Below, in pieces: positions 1 through 6,936 of a stretch of 8,491 bases of DNA; the stretch's first letter is position 1, and every line of letters begins with the position of its first letter. This DNA is from Paracoccaceae bacterium (GTDB lineage: Bacteria; Pseudomonadota; Alphaproteobacteria; Rhodobacterales; Rhodobacteraceae). The notes under the pieces are model-generated. The model worked only from the letters and a program-made list of their open reading frames with translations. It had not been told where the DNA came from and ran no database searches. A program made the translations under genes and the position numbers. The stretch covers positions 1-8,491 of the forward strand of contig JABSSB010000010.1 of NCBI GenBank assembly GCA_013214715.1, written 5' to 3'.

Positions 1-42
1 AAGGACGGTCAGAGTTTGGCGCGTTCTATTGACTGTCCCGCA

Positions 43-481
<439 letters not shown>

Positions 482-492
<11 letters not shown>

Positions 493-1678
493 GCCGCTGG
501 ATGGGGTCCGGGTGCTGGACCTCACCAATGTGCTGGCAGGGCCGTTTTGCTGTCACCAGCTGGCGCATCTGGGGGCAGAGGTGATCAAGGTCGAAGCCCG
601 CGGTCGCGGTGATCTGGCCCGCAATCTGGGCGCTGACCCGGCGTTGAATGCTGCCGGGATGGGCGTCAGCTTTCTGGCGCAGAATGCGGGTAAGAAATCG
701 CTGGAGCTGAACCTGAAGGCCGACGCGGGCAAGGCCGTGCTGAAACGGCTGGTCCGCGGCGCCGATGTGCTGGTCGAAAACTTCCGCCCCGGAGTGATGG
801 ACAGGCTAGGGGTTGGGTATGATGTGCTGAAAGCTGAAAACCCGCGCCTGATATATGCGGCGATTTCGGGCTTTGGGCAGGATGGACCCTGGGTGCATCG
901 GCCAGCCTATGACCAGATCATTCAGGGCGCATCGGGCGTCATGTCGATCACCGGGGATGCCGACAATGCGCCCTTGCGCGTGGGCTACCCCATCGCGGAC
1001 ACAGTCGGTGGTTTGACGGCAGCCATGGCGATCTGCGCTGCTCTGAACGCGCCCGAACGCGGCACGCTCATCGATATTTCGATGCTGGAGGCAACCATTG
1101 CCACGATGGGCTGGGCAGTGTCGAATTATTTGGTCGCTGGCGTTACACCAACGCCGAATGGCAATGAAAACATGACCTCTGCGCCCTCGGGCGCGTTTGA
1201 GGCGCAAGACGGGCTTCTCAACATCGCTGCCAATAAAGATGAGCAATGGGTCCTGCTGACCGATCACCTCGGGCTGGCCGTATTGCAGCAGCGACCCGAT
1301 TATCGCACGCGCGAGGATCGCAAAACCAACCGGCTGGCGCTGAAGGCTGAGTTGGAAACCGTTCTGCGCACCCGGCCCGCCCGGGATTGGGCGCGGGAGT
1401 TGAACCAGATCGGCGTGCCATCGGGCGCGGTGTTGTCCCTGCCAGACATTCTGGCCCATCCGCAAATTGCCGAGCGTGGAATGCTGGCCACCTTCGACGA
1501 TGTGCCGGGCGTGGACCGACCCGTGACCGCTTTGCGCACTGGCATGAAACTGGATGGAGAGGCACCAAATGTCGATGCGCCGCCGCCCGCGCTTGGGGCG
1601 GATACAGATCAGGTTCTGACCGATTTGGGCTATAGCGTCGACGACATTGCCGCGCTGCGCGCAGAGGGGGTGATATGA
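482..1678 (+). CDS. Class III (CaiB/BaiF family) CoA-transferase
   Basis: This 398-residue protein has the full length of formyl-CoA transferase-like enzymes, which move CoA between carboxylic acids through an aspartyl-CoA intermediate in the cytoplasm. The N-terminal Rossmann-like part has LAGPFCCHQLAHLGAEVIK (18-36); later come ENFRPGVMDRLG (99-110) and ISGFGQDGPW (128-137). The likely catalytic nucleophile is Asp173 in YPIADTVGG, which fits Asp169 of characterised members. The ATG at 482 has a good Shine-Dalgarno sequence, GGAAGG at 468-473, 8 nt upstream. The gene overlaps the tctA remnant by 11 bp and shares an ATGA with the citryl-CoA lyase-like gene, so the three were probably co-transcribed. 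From that context I infer activation of an imported tricarboxylate such as citrate, with succinyl-CoA or acetyl-CoA as a possible donor. The substrate is not readable from the sequence: this family also acts on carnitine, oxalate, itaconate, mesaconate and others. Family assignment is certain, substrate weak. Confidence 0.95.
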
Positions 1679-2466
1679 GCGACGTTTCCGATTGGTGGCG
1701 CACCTCGATCATTGATATGGAACCGGGCCGGATCGACATTCGCGGCCAGCCCATTCAAGAGATGATCGGACAGGTCAGCCTGCCCGAGATGATCTGGATC
1801 ATGACGCGCGGCACGCGCCCCACCGTGCCTCAGGCACGATTGTTGGAGGCCGCCCTGGTCGCAGCGGTCGATCACGGGCCGCAAGCGCCGTCAATTGCCG
1901 CGGCGCGCATGGCGGTGACCTGTGGGCTATCTTTGAATGGGGCGATGGCCACCGCTGTAAATATGCTTGACGATGTGCATGGCGGAGCAGGAGAGCAAGC
2001 GGTCGAGCTTTACACCGACATCGCCAGCCGCGTGGAAGATGGCACCGATCTGACCGACGCAACAGCCGCGGGGGTCGTAGCGTTCAAGGCTGAGAACGGG
2101 AAATACATCCCCGGCTTTGGGCACCGCTTCCATAAACCCGTGGACCCGCGCGCACCCCGGCTTCTGGGGCTGGTCGACGAGGCCGCACAGCAAGGCGTCG
2201 TGTCGGGGCATTTCGCACAGATCGGGCGCGCGGTCGAAGCCGCCATTTCGACCCGCCAGCCCGTCCCAATGAATATCGACGGAGCCACAGCCGTCATCTA
2301 TGCCGAGCTCGGCTTTGCCCCGGCTTTGGCGCGTGGGTTGTTTTGCCTGTCCCGGTCGATCGGGGCAATGGCGCATGGCTGGGAGCAAATGCAACAGGGC
2401 GGCCGCAACAAAGGCCCCACGCCACCCGCTTATCGCTGGACCTATGATCATCCGCCGGAGACCTAA
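1675..2466 (+). CDS. Citryl-CoA lyase-like short citrate synthase homologue
   Basis: At 263 residues this is far shorter than citrate synthase (~430) but keeps its catalytic core: His102 in DDVHGGAGEQ, His150 in GFGHRFHKPVDPRAPRL, Asp202 in MNIDGAT and Arg227 in LSRSIGAMAHGW. These align by eye with His264, His305, Asp362 and Arg387 of the E. coli enzyme. Short proteins of this type are named citryl-CoA lyase (citryl-CoA to acetyl-CoA plus oxaloacetate), although few have been tested and some may act on related hydroxyacyl-CoAs. The start codon overlaps the stop of the CoA-transferase gene (ATGA) and follows a purine-rich GAGGGGG at 1664-1670, suggesting coupled translation. The neighbour would supply the CoA thioester that this enzyme cleaves, giving a two-enzyme route distinct from multi-subunit citrate lyase. 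The 3' end overlaps the stop of the convergent oxidase gene by 4 bp, leaving no room for a terminator. Confidence 0.85.
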   Translation: MSDVSDWWRTSIIDMEPGRIDIRGQPIQEMIGQVSLPEMIWIMTRGTRPTVPQARLLEAALVAAVDHGPQAPSIAAARMAVTCGLSLNGAMATAVNMLDDVHGGAGEQAVELYTDIASRVEDGTDLTDATAAGVVAFKAENGKYIPGFGHRFHKPVDPRAPRLLGLVDEAAQQGVVSGHFAQIGRAVEAAISTRQPVPMNIDGATAVIYAELGFAPALARGLFCLSRSIGAMAHGWEQMQQGGRNKGPTPPAYRWTYDHPPET

Positions 2467-3794
2467 AAACCGCTGTCTGGCCGCAGCTTGCTGCCATCGG
2501 AAAAGCGGCTGAACCGGAATGGGGTGGGGTCGACCATTGGCGTGGTGCCGGTCACAAGATCCGCCAAAAGCCGCCCGGCGCCCGGCCCAATGCCAAAGCC
2601 ATGGCCGGAAAATCCGGTCCCGATTGTCAGGCCCGGCACATCATCAACGCCCGAGATCACCGGCAGCGCATCCGGTGTGACATCGATCATCCCCGCCCAG
2701 GTCTGCGCGACCTGCGCCCCCGCCAAAGCAGGAAACGCGGCCTGCGCCCCTTTCAGGCTGCTTTGCACGATGCGGGGCAGCGGCTCAGGATCAAGAATTC
2801 GAGTTGCCTCGAACGGGGTGGCCTGATCCGGGGTCCAGCGGCGGCGTTCGCGCGCCTCCTCCAACGCACGGCGCGACAGACGAAACCTGAGGGAAGATCG
2901 CTCCGCCAGAAAGGCAGGCCAGAACCGCCGCGCCAGACGCAGGCTGTCGGGCACCAGATCAACGGTATTTTCAGTCCCGCAGGCGATGGTGAACCCGCCA
3001 TCTGCCCGGCGTCGAATAGCGTAATCCGCGCTCCAGACCGTGGTCTCCGGGCCGCTGGTGTGAGGTTTGGTGCGCAAGACCGTGTTGCGCACTTTCAACT
3101 GTGGCAAGTCAAACCCGGCATTGCCCGCAAAAAGGCGCGACCACGCGCCTCCGGCCAGAACGACATGATCGCAGGCAACGCGGCCCTTTTCGGTCACCAC
3201 ACCACTGATTCGCCCTGCCGACAGGTCGACGGATCGCACAGCGCAGCCCGTCATGACTTTCGCGCCATGGGCCCGCGCCGCTTCGGCGATCGCCGGGGCC
3301 GCCCATTGCGGTTCGGCGCGTGCATCCTGCGGGGTCCAGAGCCCGCCCATCAGCGGTTCAGCGCCGCCGGGCAACAAGTCTCGGACTGCCGCATGTCCAA
3401 GCATGCGAACCGGGAAGCCACGATTGTCGAGATGGCGCGCCCAAGCTTCGTAATCCGCCATCTGCTTCTCACTGCGCGCCGCAAAAAGGATACCGGAACG
3501 TGCGAAGCCCAGATCTTTCTGGCACCGCTCTGCGAGCCCATCCCAGATCCGGGTGGCCTCAAGCATCAGCGGAATCTCTTTGGGGTCGCGCAGCGACACA
3601 CGCACCCATCCCCAATTGCGCGAGCTTTGTTCGCCGCCGATCTGCCCCTTTTCGCAGAGCAGGACGGATTGCCCGCGCTCGGCCAGTTCCAAAGCGGCGC
3701 AACACCCGATGATGCCCCCCCCGATCACCACAATATCGACTTTGGATGGCAGATCAGAATCAGAGGCGACGGGTGTGGGAGTCGGTCCAGGCAT
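2463..3794 (-). CDS. FAD-dependent oxidoreductase, DAO family (sarcosine/amino-acid oxidase type)
   Basis: This 443-residue flavoprotein belongs to the D-amino-acid oxidase/glycine oxidase/sarcosine oxidase superfamily, which oxidises secondary or primary amines to imines. The dinucleotide-binding fold is complete: IDIVVIGGGIIG-type motif (GGGIIG at 25-30), acidic residue Glu48 ending strand 2 (LLCEKG), then SSRNWGWVR (58-65) near the isoalloxazine, VVLAGGAWS (211-219), and the C-terminal FAD signature IGTGFSGHGFGIGPG (391-405). There is no signal peptide, so it is probably cytoplasmic. The ATG shares a CATG with the plus strand; no good Shine-Dalgarno lies upstream, but the ~20-residue lead before the Rossmann strand is normal and no better start is visible. 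It reads away from the XRE-type gene and converges on the citryl-CoA lyase gene. Its product, an imine, would be a natural RidA-type substrate, linking it to the RidA gene about 600 bp upstream. The amine substrate is unknown. Confidence 0.92.
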   Translation of the reverse strand: MPGPTPTPVASDSDLPSKVDIVVIGGGIIGCCAALELAERGQSVLLCEKGQIGGEQSSRNWGWVRVSLRDPKEIPLMLEATRIWDGLAERCQKDLGFARSGILFAARSEKQMADYEAWARHLDNRGFPVRMLGHAAVRDLLPGGAEPLMGGLWTPQDARAEPQWAAPAIAEAARAHGAKVMTGCAVRSVDLSAGRISGVVTEKGRVACDHVVLAGGAWSRLFAGNAGFDLPQLKVRNTVLRTKPHTSGPETTVWSADYAIRRRADGGFTIACGTENTVDLVPDSLRLARRFWPAFLAERSSLRFRLSRRALEEARERRRWTPDQATPFEATRILDPEPLPRIVQSSLKGAQAAFPALAGAQVAQTWAGMIDVTPDALPVISGVDDVPGLTIGTGFSGHGFGIGPGAGRLLADLVTGTTPMVDPTPFRFSRFSDGSKLRPDSGF

Positions 3795-3937
3795 GGCGCA
3801 ACTGCATCACAGAGACGGCTTTGACGCCACAACAAAACCGCGGTACCGACGCTGGAATGTCACCCAGATAGCAGAACTGCGCGACGCCGCAGCTTTCTAC
3901 GGCATTCGTTACCTATGAGAGGATCGCAATTCGGCAA

Positions 3938-3954
3938 CAGTTGGCGGCCAACTG
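3938..3954. promoter_or_regulatory. 17-bp perfect dyad, probable operator
   Basis: CAGTTGGC-g-GCCAACTG is a perfect 8+1+8 inverted repeat in the divergent spacer between the DAO oxidase gene and the HTH gene. The 1-nt centre is too small for an RNA hairpin loop, so a DNA site for a dimeric regulator is more likely than a terminator. It lies 100 bp upstream of the HTH start and about 145 bp upstream of the oxidase start. The regulator is unknown; the adjacent XRE-type protein is the first candidate. Confidence 0.55.
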
Positions 3955-3977
3955 AAACATCAGCTTTGATTTATTTG

Positions 3978-4003
3978 AGCGAACGTGCAAATTTGCTCTC
4001 GCT
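3978..4003. promoter_or_regulatory. Compound inverted repeat upstream of the HTH gene
   Basis: A 10-bp perfect palindrome, GCAAATTTGC (3987-3996), is flanked by AGCGA (3978-3982) and TCGCT (3999-4003), which are also complementary but off-centre by 1 bp. It sits 52-77 bp before the HTH start codon, where a repressor could control promoter access. The surrounding DNA is more AT-rich than the genes. I see no convincing -35/-10 pair here, so the promoter itself is not called. Confidence 0.4.
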
Positions 4004-4054
4004 AAGAGGGTACAGCCCGCACAGAACGGGCCAGAATGACAATAAGGTATTTAA

Positions 4055-4285
4055 ATGAAACCGGAACAAATCCGGGCCGCTCGAAAGAGTCTGGGCCTGA
4101 ACCAGAGTCAGTTTGCAAAGTTGTTAGGTTATAGCAGTAACGTCCGCATCTCGGAATTGGAACGCGGAGTATTTGAAATCAACGGCGCCGCAGCGCGGTT
4201 GATACAGGCCTATCTTGAAGGGTATCGCCCGGAAGACTGGCCAAGTGGTGTGATCGCACCGCAGGCTTTGGCACAAGCCTGCTAA
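4055..4285 (+). CDS. Small XRE-type helix-turn-helix DNA-binding protein
   Basis: This 76-residue protein is essentially a single lambda-repressor-like HTH domain: helix 1 at 4-13 (EQIRAARKSL), helix 2 at 17-24 (QSQFAKLL), and a recognition helix around 28-37 (SNVRISELERG). The tail, AARLIQAYLEGYRPEDWP, resembles the C-terminal helix of MqsA- or HigA-type antitoxin HTHs, but there is no second domain, ligand domain or neighbouring toxin gene. The start is well supported by TAAGG at 4043-4047, 7 nt before the ATG. The gene stands alone: it is divergent from the DAO oxidase and convergent with the RidA gene. Two dyads upstream suggest autoregulation, and it may control the flanking catabolic genes. 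Its last codons form an 8-bp hairpin that abuts the TAA. DNA-binding function is clear from the domain; targets are inferred. Confidence 0.85.
   Translation: MKPEQIRAARKSLGLNQSQFAKLLGYSSNVRISELERGVFEINGAAARLIQAYLEGYRPEDWPSGVIAPQALAQAC
4261..4282 (+). terminator. Hairpin at the 3' end of the HTH gene
   Basis: GCAGGCTT (4261-4268) and AAGCCTGC (4275-4282) form a perfect 8-bp stem with a 6-nt loop inside the last seven sense codons, ending one base before the TAA. No T-run follows, so it is not a canonical intrinsic terminator. It could protect the mRNA 3' end or act with the next hairpin. Confidence 0.35.
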
Positions 4286-4300
4286 CCACTGATCCACGCA

Positions 4301-4328
4301 GGCCGCATACGACCCCCTTGATGCGGCC
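4301..4328. terminator. Hairpin between convergent HTH and RidA genes
   Basis: GGCCGCAT (4301-4308) pairs perfectly with ATGCGGCC (4321-4328) around a 12-nt loop. It lies in the 99-bp gap between two convergent 3' ends, which is where a bidirectional terminator is expected. No T-run follows on either strand. A second GC-rich stem, CGGCGG (4345-4350) with CCGCCG (4358-4363), is followed on the plus strand by TTTTT at 4378-4382, too far away to be a typical U-tract. Confidence 0.45.
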
Positions 4329-4384
4329 AGATAATCAAGCCGATCGGCGGGCGCCAGCCGCCGGTCCGGAGCATCCCTTTTTGG

Positions 4385-4780
4385 TCACGGGGCCGCCGCC
4401 ATGACCTCCACTTCGACCAGAAACTCTTCGCGGGTGAAGCCGGATACGATCATCAGGGTCGAGGCCGGAACCTGCGGCGTGTTGCAAAAGAACGCATCGC
4501 GGGCGGCCATGTAACCCGCCATATACGCCCGGTCGGTCACCCAGCCAGAAACATGCGCAACATTTTCAGGGCCCATTCCACCTTCCTTGAGGATCGCGGC
4601 GATATTGGCAAAGCACAATTCCGCCTGCGCCCGCGCGTCCGTGGGAATCGTCCCGTTCACATCAATGCCCAACTGACCCGAACTGCGTAGCACGCGCCAA
4701 CCGGCCGGTATTTCGATACCATGTGAATAGCGTCCAAAAGGCGGGTGTAGGCTGGAGGGCGCGAGGTTTCGCAGCGACAT
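4385..4780 (-). CDS. RidA/YjgF/Rid-family protein lacking the catalytic arginine
   Basis: At 131 residues this matches the Rid family (~125-135), small trimeric cytosolic proteins. Members of the RidA subfamily hydrolyse reactive enamines and imines made by amino-acid dehydratases and oxidases. Family features include SSGQLGID (33-40), the helix with ANIAAILKEGG (58-68) and the C-terminal VEVEVMA (122-128). The decisive position differs: RidA proper has P-A-R-S with the active-site arginine (Arg105), while this protein has P-A-S-T at 105-108, so the arginine is absent. That fits the non-RidA subgroups (Rid4-7 type), whose reactions are mostly undefined. GGAGA on the minus strand (4791-4787), 6 nt before the ATG, confirms the start. 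It is divergent from the creatininase-family operon across 138 bp of dyad-rich DNA, so the two are likely co-regulated, and it may process an unstable intermediate of that pathway. Confidence 0.9.
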   Translation of the reverse strand: MSLRNLAPSSLHPPFGRYSHGIEIPAGWRVLRSSGQLGIDVNGTIPTDARAQAELCFANIAAILKEGGMGPENVAHVSGWVTDRAYMAGYMAARDAFFCNTPQVPASTLMIVSGFTREEFLVEVEVMAAAP

Positions 4781-4800
4781 TATGTGTCTCCGGTTGCCCT

Positions 4801-4854
4801 CTTGCCAGATCGCAAGGAGCGATATATTTTCCGCTCATCTCTGGCACAGATCTG
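4801..4854. promoter_or_regulatory. Divergent promoter/operator region with nested inverted repeats
   Basis: The 138-bp spacer between the RidA and creatininase-family genes holds four symmetric elements: CTTGC-N6-GCAAG (4801-4816), GAGCG-N10-CGCTC (4817-4836) directly adjoining it, TGCCAGA/TCTGGCA (4803-4809 and 4840-4846) enclosing both, and CAGATCTG (4847-4854). A plausible plus-strand promoter is TTGCCA (4802-4807), 17 bp, TATTTT (4825-4830); TATATT at 4823-4828 is a closer -10 but with a 15-bp spacer. A mirror-image weak promoter may serve RidA. The overlap of promoter and dyads suggests one regulator controls both directions. This is pattern-based only. Confidence 0.5.
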
Positions 4855-4918
4855 ATCTCAGGGCCACTAAGGACAGCGTCACATCTGTGGCGCACTTATG
4901 GTGGATCAGAGGTGTGTG

Positions 4919-5707
4919 ATGAGCCTTCAAGGACCGTGGAACGATATTGCAGCGCCGGTTTTCCGGGACTTGCCGGATGATCTTGTGGTCATTCTCCCAT
5001 TGGGCGCGACCGAGCAACACGGCCCGCATCTTCCGCTTTCTGTCGATAGCGACCTAACCTGCGCGGTTCTGGACCGCATGTGGCCCAATTTGACACCGGC
5101 CCAAAATGTGCTGGCTTTGCCTGTGCTGTCGGTCACCAAAAGCAACGAGCATAATCGTCACCCTGGCACACTGAGCCTTGGGGCCGAAACGTTTCTGGCG
5201 GTGCTGCGGGATATCGGAGCCTCTGTTGCGCGGACTGGCGTGGACCGGATGGTTCTGCTGAATGGTCATGGCGGCAATACCGCGCTGTTACAGGTCGCTG
5301 CGCGGGAGCTGCGAATCGACCATGGCATGATTGTTGCACCCTGCGCCTGGTCCAGCTTTGCTGAGTCAAAAGACCTGTTTGACCCCACCAGATATGCAGA
5401 AGATCTGCATGCAGGCGATGTAGAAACCTCTGCCATGCTGGCGGCGCGGCCTGATCGGGTCGATATGTCCAAGGCGCGGGATTTTCGCCCCAACATACGC
5501 GATTGGCCACGGGACTGGCTTGGCTTTGCCGGGCAACCGGCTGTGCCGGGCTGGATCATGGATGATCTCAACGCGCAGGGTGTCTGCGGCAACGCGGCCA
5601 ATGCAACTGCCGAAAAAGGTCAGGCGATGCTCGACAGTGCTGCGGCGGGCCTCGCCCGTTTTCTGGCCGCCTTCGCAACCTTCGACCACCGGGCGCACCC
5701 AGAATGA
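4919..5707 (+). CDS. Creatininase-family metal-dependent amidohydrolase
   Basis: The 262-residue product has the creatininase fold, a family of cytosolic metal enzymes that hydrolyse cyclic amides, formamides or related bonds (creatininase, FAPy deformylase, IolN, MftE). The metal-binding signature LPLGATEQHGPHLPLSVDSD (27-45 region) supplies Glu32, His34 and Asp43, with the same spacing as Glu34, His36 and Asp45 of creatininase. NGHGGN (115-120) supplies His117, and HAGDVETS (164-171) is the second conserved block. Creatininase itself has NGHYEN, whose Glu (122) is a metal ligand, so the Gly here argues against creatinine being the substrate. I chose the ATG at 4919 because AGAGG (4908-4912) lies 6 nt upstream; an in-frame ATG at 4898 would add seven unconserved residues (MVDQRCV) and lacks a good site. 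It is the first gene of a four-gene operon and overlaps the next gene by ATGA. Confidence 0.88.
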   Translation: MSLQGPWNDIAAPVFRDLPDDLVVILPLGATEQHGPHLPLSVDSDLTCAVLDRMWPNLTPAQNVLALPVLSVTKSNEHNRHPGTLSLGAETFLAVLRDIGASVARTGVDRMVLLNGHGGNTALLQVAARELRIDHGMIVAPCAWSSFAESKDLFDPTRYAEDLHAGDVETSAMLAARPDRVDMSKARDFRPNIRDWPRDWLGFAGQPAVPGWIMDDLNAQGVCGNAANATAEKGQAMLDSAAAGLARFLAAFATFDHRAHPE

Positions 5708-6936
5708 CCGTAGAAGAGCAAATCCTCCCCCGCGTAAGCGTGCCACGCAGCTTGATCGGTGATGCTGACAGGTTCGGCGGGGCATGCCATGGCGATATGG
5801 TGACTGGTGATTTGATCCTCCGGGGCGGCCATGCCGTTGCCATGCGCGCATCGGATCAAAGGCCCGAAAGGCTCGTGGTTCCGGCTTTGGTCGAACCACA
5901 TGTGCATCTCGACAAATGTCACAGCGTGGACCGGATTGCTGATGTCGGCGGCGATCTGATGGCCGCCATTACCGCACAGGCCAAAGACCGGGAGCTTTGG
6001 ACGCGGGCCGACTTGCATCACCGCGCCGGGCAAGGTCTGCGCGAATTACGCCGCGCAGGCTGCGATGTAATCCGCACGCATATTGACTGGCATGACAGTG
6101 AGGATGGCGGGGCAGCGCCGGTCGCGTGGTCTGTGTTGGGCGAAATCACTGCCGATCTGCCCGTCGGGCTGCGCCTTGAGCGCGCGGCGCTGACCGGGGT
6201 GGACAGGCTCGCGGACCCGGACTGGGCCAAAGCCTGCGCCACACGTATGGCGCGGGATGACGGTGTGCTGGGGGCTTTTGTTCTGGGCCATGCCCGTCAG
6301 GCCGACGGCCTTCGAAACGCTTTTGTCGAAGCCGACCGGCTGGGCCTGAAACTGGATTTCCATGTTGATGAAAGCCTCGATCCCACTCTGACAGGCGTCG
6401 AAACCATCGCCGATATCGCCCTGGAAACCGGCTTTCAGGGGCCAATTTTGATGGGCCATGCCTCTGCCCTGTCGATGCTGCCACAAAGTGATGTGGCGCG
6501 TGTGGCCGACAAGCTGGCCAAAGCCAATATCACCCTCTGCGCGCTGCCAAGCACGAACCTTTACCTGCAAGGGCGCGATCCGTTTCAGCCGGGCGGACGC
6601 GGCCTTACCCCGATCAACGCCTTGCGTCGCGCCGGAGTGCGTGTGGTCTTGGGCACCGACAATGTCCGCGATGCGTTCTGTCCGCTGGGGCGGCATGACC
6701 CGCGCGAAAGCCTGAAACTGGCCGTTCTGGCCGCCCATCTCGACCCGCCCTTTGGCGAGCATCTACCCATGATCACCACCCAGGCCCGTGTGGGCCTTGG
6801 CCTGCCCCCCCGAACCGTCGACGGGGCCGCCATCGGGGATCTGATCCTGTTCGACGCGCCTTCTGTATCCGCCTGGCTCACCGACGACATGCCGGCCAAT
6901 GCCCTGACCGATGCCCTGACCGGAGACCGCATATGA
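5704..6936 (+). CDS. Cytosine deaminase-like (CodA-type) amidohydrolase, substrate unknown
   Basis: This 410-residue protein is an amidohydrolase-superfamily TIM-barrel enzyme, hydrolysing C-N bonds of cyclic or N-heterocyclic compounds using one bound metal. The metal and catalytic residues match E. coli CodA with almost constant offset: His66 and His68 (HVHLDK), His220 and Glu223 (HVDES), His252 (MGHASALS) and Asp319 (LGTDNVRD), against 61, 63, 214, 217, 246 and 313. The later LQGRDPFQPGGRGLTPI also parallels CodA's LQGR...RRGIT. However, by manual alignment the segment holding CodA Gln156, which recognises cytosine, reads RAALTGVD here, with Leu163 at that place. It is therefore probably not a cytosine deaminase; related enzymes act on creatinine, isocytosine, hydantoin-like rings or N-acyl compounds. 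No signal peptide is seen. ATGA overlaps join it to both neighbours; its own ribosome-binding site is weak, so translation probably depends on coupling to the upstream gene. Confidence 0.88.
   Translation: MTVEEQILPRVSVPRSLIGDADRFGGACHGDMVTGDLILRGGHAVAMRASDQRPERLVVPALVEPHVHLDKCHSVDRIADVGGDLMAAITAQAKDRELWTRADLHHRAGQGLRELRRAGCDVIRTHIDWHDSEDGGAAPVAWSVLGEITADLPVGLRLERAALTGVDRLADPDWAKACATRMARDDGVLGAFVLGHARQADGLRNAFVEADRLGLKLDFHVDESLDPTLTGVETIADIALETGFQGPILMGHASALSMLPQSDVARVADKLAKANITLCALPSTNLYLQGRDPFQPGGRGLTPINALRRAGVRVVLGTDNVRDAFCPLGRHDPRESLKLAVLAAHLDPPFGEHLPMITTQARVGLGLPPRTVDGAAIGDLILFDAPSVSAWLTDDMPANALTDALTGDRI

Noticed and set aside
2601..3824. 407-codon open frame on the plus strand opposite the DAO-family oxidase
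   Set aside because: The minus-strand frame has complete FAD motifs; the plus-strand translation is Arg/Pro/Gly-rich with no recognisable motifs, typical of a shadow frame.
3793..3918. Possible 41-residue small protein whose ATG overlaps the oxidase start in a shared CATG
   Set aside because: There is no Shine-Dalgarno, the reading frame extends from antisense sequence of the oxidase, and I recognise no domain. Conservation would be needed to support it.
4055..4780. Toxin-antitoxin pair (HTH protein as antitoxin)
   Set aside because: The only neighbour within range is a convergent Rid-family gene, not a toxin, and no small co-directional open frame adjoins the HTH gene.
4898..4918. Upstream ATG at 4898 as the creatininase-family start
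   Set aside because: The ATG at 4919 has AGAGG at ideal spacing, and the seven extra residues show no family similarity; it remains a possible alternative.
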